DNA of 64,000 nt from Albidovulum sp. (GTDB lineage Bacteria > Pseudomonadota > Alphaproteobacteria > Rhodobacterales > Rhodobacteraceae). The number at the start of each line of letters is the position of its first letter. Within the stretch, counting starts at the first letter, position 1. This document shows, piece by piece, positions 63,689-64,000 of this stretch. The notes under the pieces were generated by a model. It saw only the letters and a program-made list of their open reading frames with translations. It was not told the origin of the DNA and made no database searches. The DNA lies in assembly GCA_030837785.1 (NCBI GenBank), contig JAUQYA010000127.1, forward strand, positions 1 through 64,000, in the 5' to 3' direction. Both the position numbers and the translations under genes were made by a program.

Positions 63689-64000
63689 CGGTCATGCGAC
63701 GGATTCCCGCAGCGGCGCCGGCCGGGCGATCCTCTGGATCGCGGCCGCGGTTCTCGCCTGCCTCAGCGTCTACCTGATCAACGGGCGGCCACTCTTCTAC
63801 TTCGACACCGTGGGCTACATTTCGCAAGGTCACACCGGGCTGCGCCAGTTGGGCATTCCGGGCGAGTCGCCCCTTGGCCTGCGGATGGCCCGGATCAAGG
63901 CCGAGAAGGCCGCCCAGGGCAGTGCTGAACCCGCGCCCGACACCACCGAGATCGAGGCCGAGAACACCGTGGACGGGTCGCGCTCCACGGTCTATGCGCT
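63681..64000 (+). CDS. membrane protein of the polysaccharide locus (partial)
   Basis: The frame from ATG 63681 has 106 codons and no stop before the window ends. GGGGGAG precedes the start, which overlaps the decarboxylase stop. The N-terminus holds a membrane segment (AILWIAAAVLACLSVYLI) followed by GRPLFYFDTVGYISQG. After that comes an acidic, Glu- and Ala-rich linker (EAAQ-like run). The rest is outside the window, so no function is assigned; context suggests polysaccharide synthesis or export. Confidence 0.7.
   Translation, partial: MADGHATDSRSGAGRAILWIAAAVLACLSVYLINGRPLFYFDTVGYISQGHTGLRQLGIPGESPLGLRMARIKAEKAAQGSAEPAPDTTEIEAENTVDGSRSTVYA

Overview
The window is GC-rich DNA that reads as an alphaproteobacterial chromosome, most likely family Rhodobacteraceae (Rhodobacter/Paracoccus/Rhodovulum-like). 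The grounds are the high GC, the gcvT-gcvH-gcvP cluster behind a tandem glycine riboswitch, an MntR-MntH pair with a recognisable MntR box, LrgA/LrgB, a compact glutamyl-tRNA synthetase, and short overlapping operons. No rRNA and no CRISPR array is seen. One tRNA gene, tRNA-Ala(CGC), is present. The genus cannot be fixed from sequence alone.

Layout. 1-12.9 kb: a GSCFA/SGNH-fold pair, a secreted MORN-repeat protein, NAD synthetase, a secreted EEP-family phosphodiesterase, WrbA, a PfkB sugar kinase, a Tat-exported metallo-beta-lactamase-fold hydrolase, lrgAB, a zincin, gltX and a gamma-glutamylcyclotransferase-like protein. 13.0-17.7 kb: glycine riboswitch and gcvTHP, the glycine cleavage T, H and P proteins. 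17.8-22.7 kb: a sulfotransferase, a scar that joins a stray mntR 3' fragment to a stray gcvP 3' fragment, an ArsM-like methyltransferase, mntR/mntH, a DUF3775 protein and trxC.

22.8-32.2 kb: a roughly 9.3-kb integrated element in the 3' end of tRNA-Ala, bounded by a 15-bp direct repeat. Every gene lies on the minus strand: tyrosine integrase, AlpA-like regulator, primase/helicase, three small unknowns, then an HK97-type head module in the order capsid, protease, portal, plus one small ORF and a strong terminator. No terminase, connector or tail gene was found. It looks like a stripped-down capsid-carrying phage satellite (cf-PICI-like), and it carries iteron-like repeats and three GTCAC-N5-GTCAC motifs. 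It is the best candidate for an undescribed system here.

32.4-38.5 kb: a tightly overlapping operon with solute-binding protein, two permeases, a SIS-domain protein, a PfkB kinase and an ABC ATPase. Its composition matches fructosamine (Amadori product) uptake and deglycation. 38.6-45 kb: a secreted protein, a lower-GC insert with a MarR regulator and a small membrane protein, and a decayed exopolysaccharide locus with a truncated deacetylase-glycosyltransferase and a twice-frameshifted DUF3131 gene. 45-51 kb: a LuxR-type regulator divergent from a polyamine-type ABC operon (ATPase, binding protein, two permeases), an SDR dehydrogenase and a BauB-like cupin. 51.4-55.7 kb: an RND pump and its adaptor. 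56-58.5 kb: pxpBCA (5-oxoprolinase). 58.7-64 kb: the dTDP-L-rhamnose operon (rfbC, rfbB, rfbD, rfbA on the minus strand) divergent from a UDP-glucuronate decarboxylase gene and a membrane protein cut by the window edge, all pointing to surface polysaccharide synthesis.
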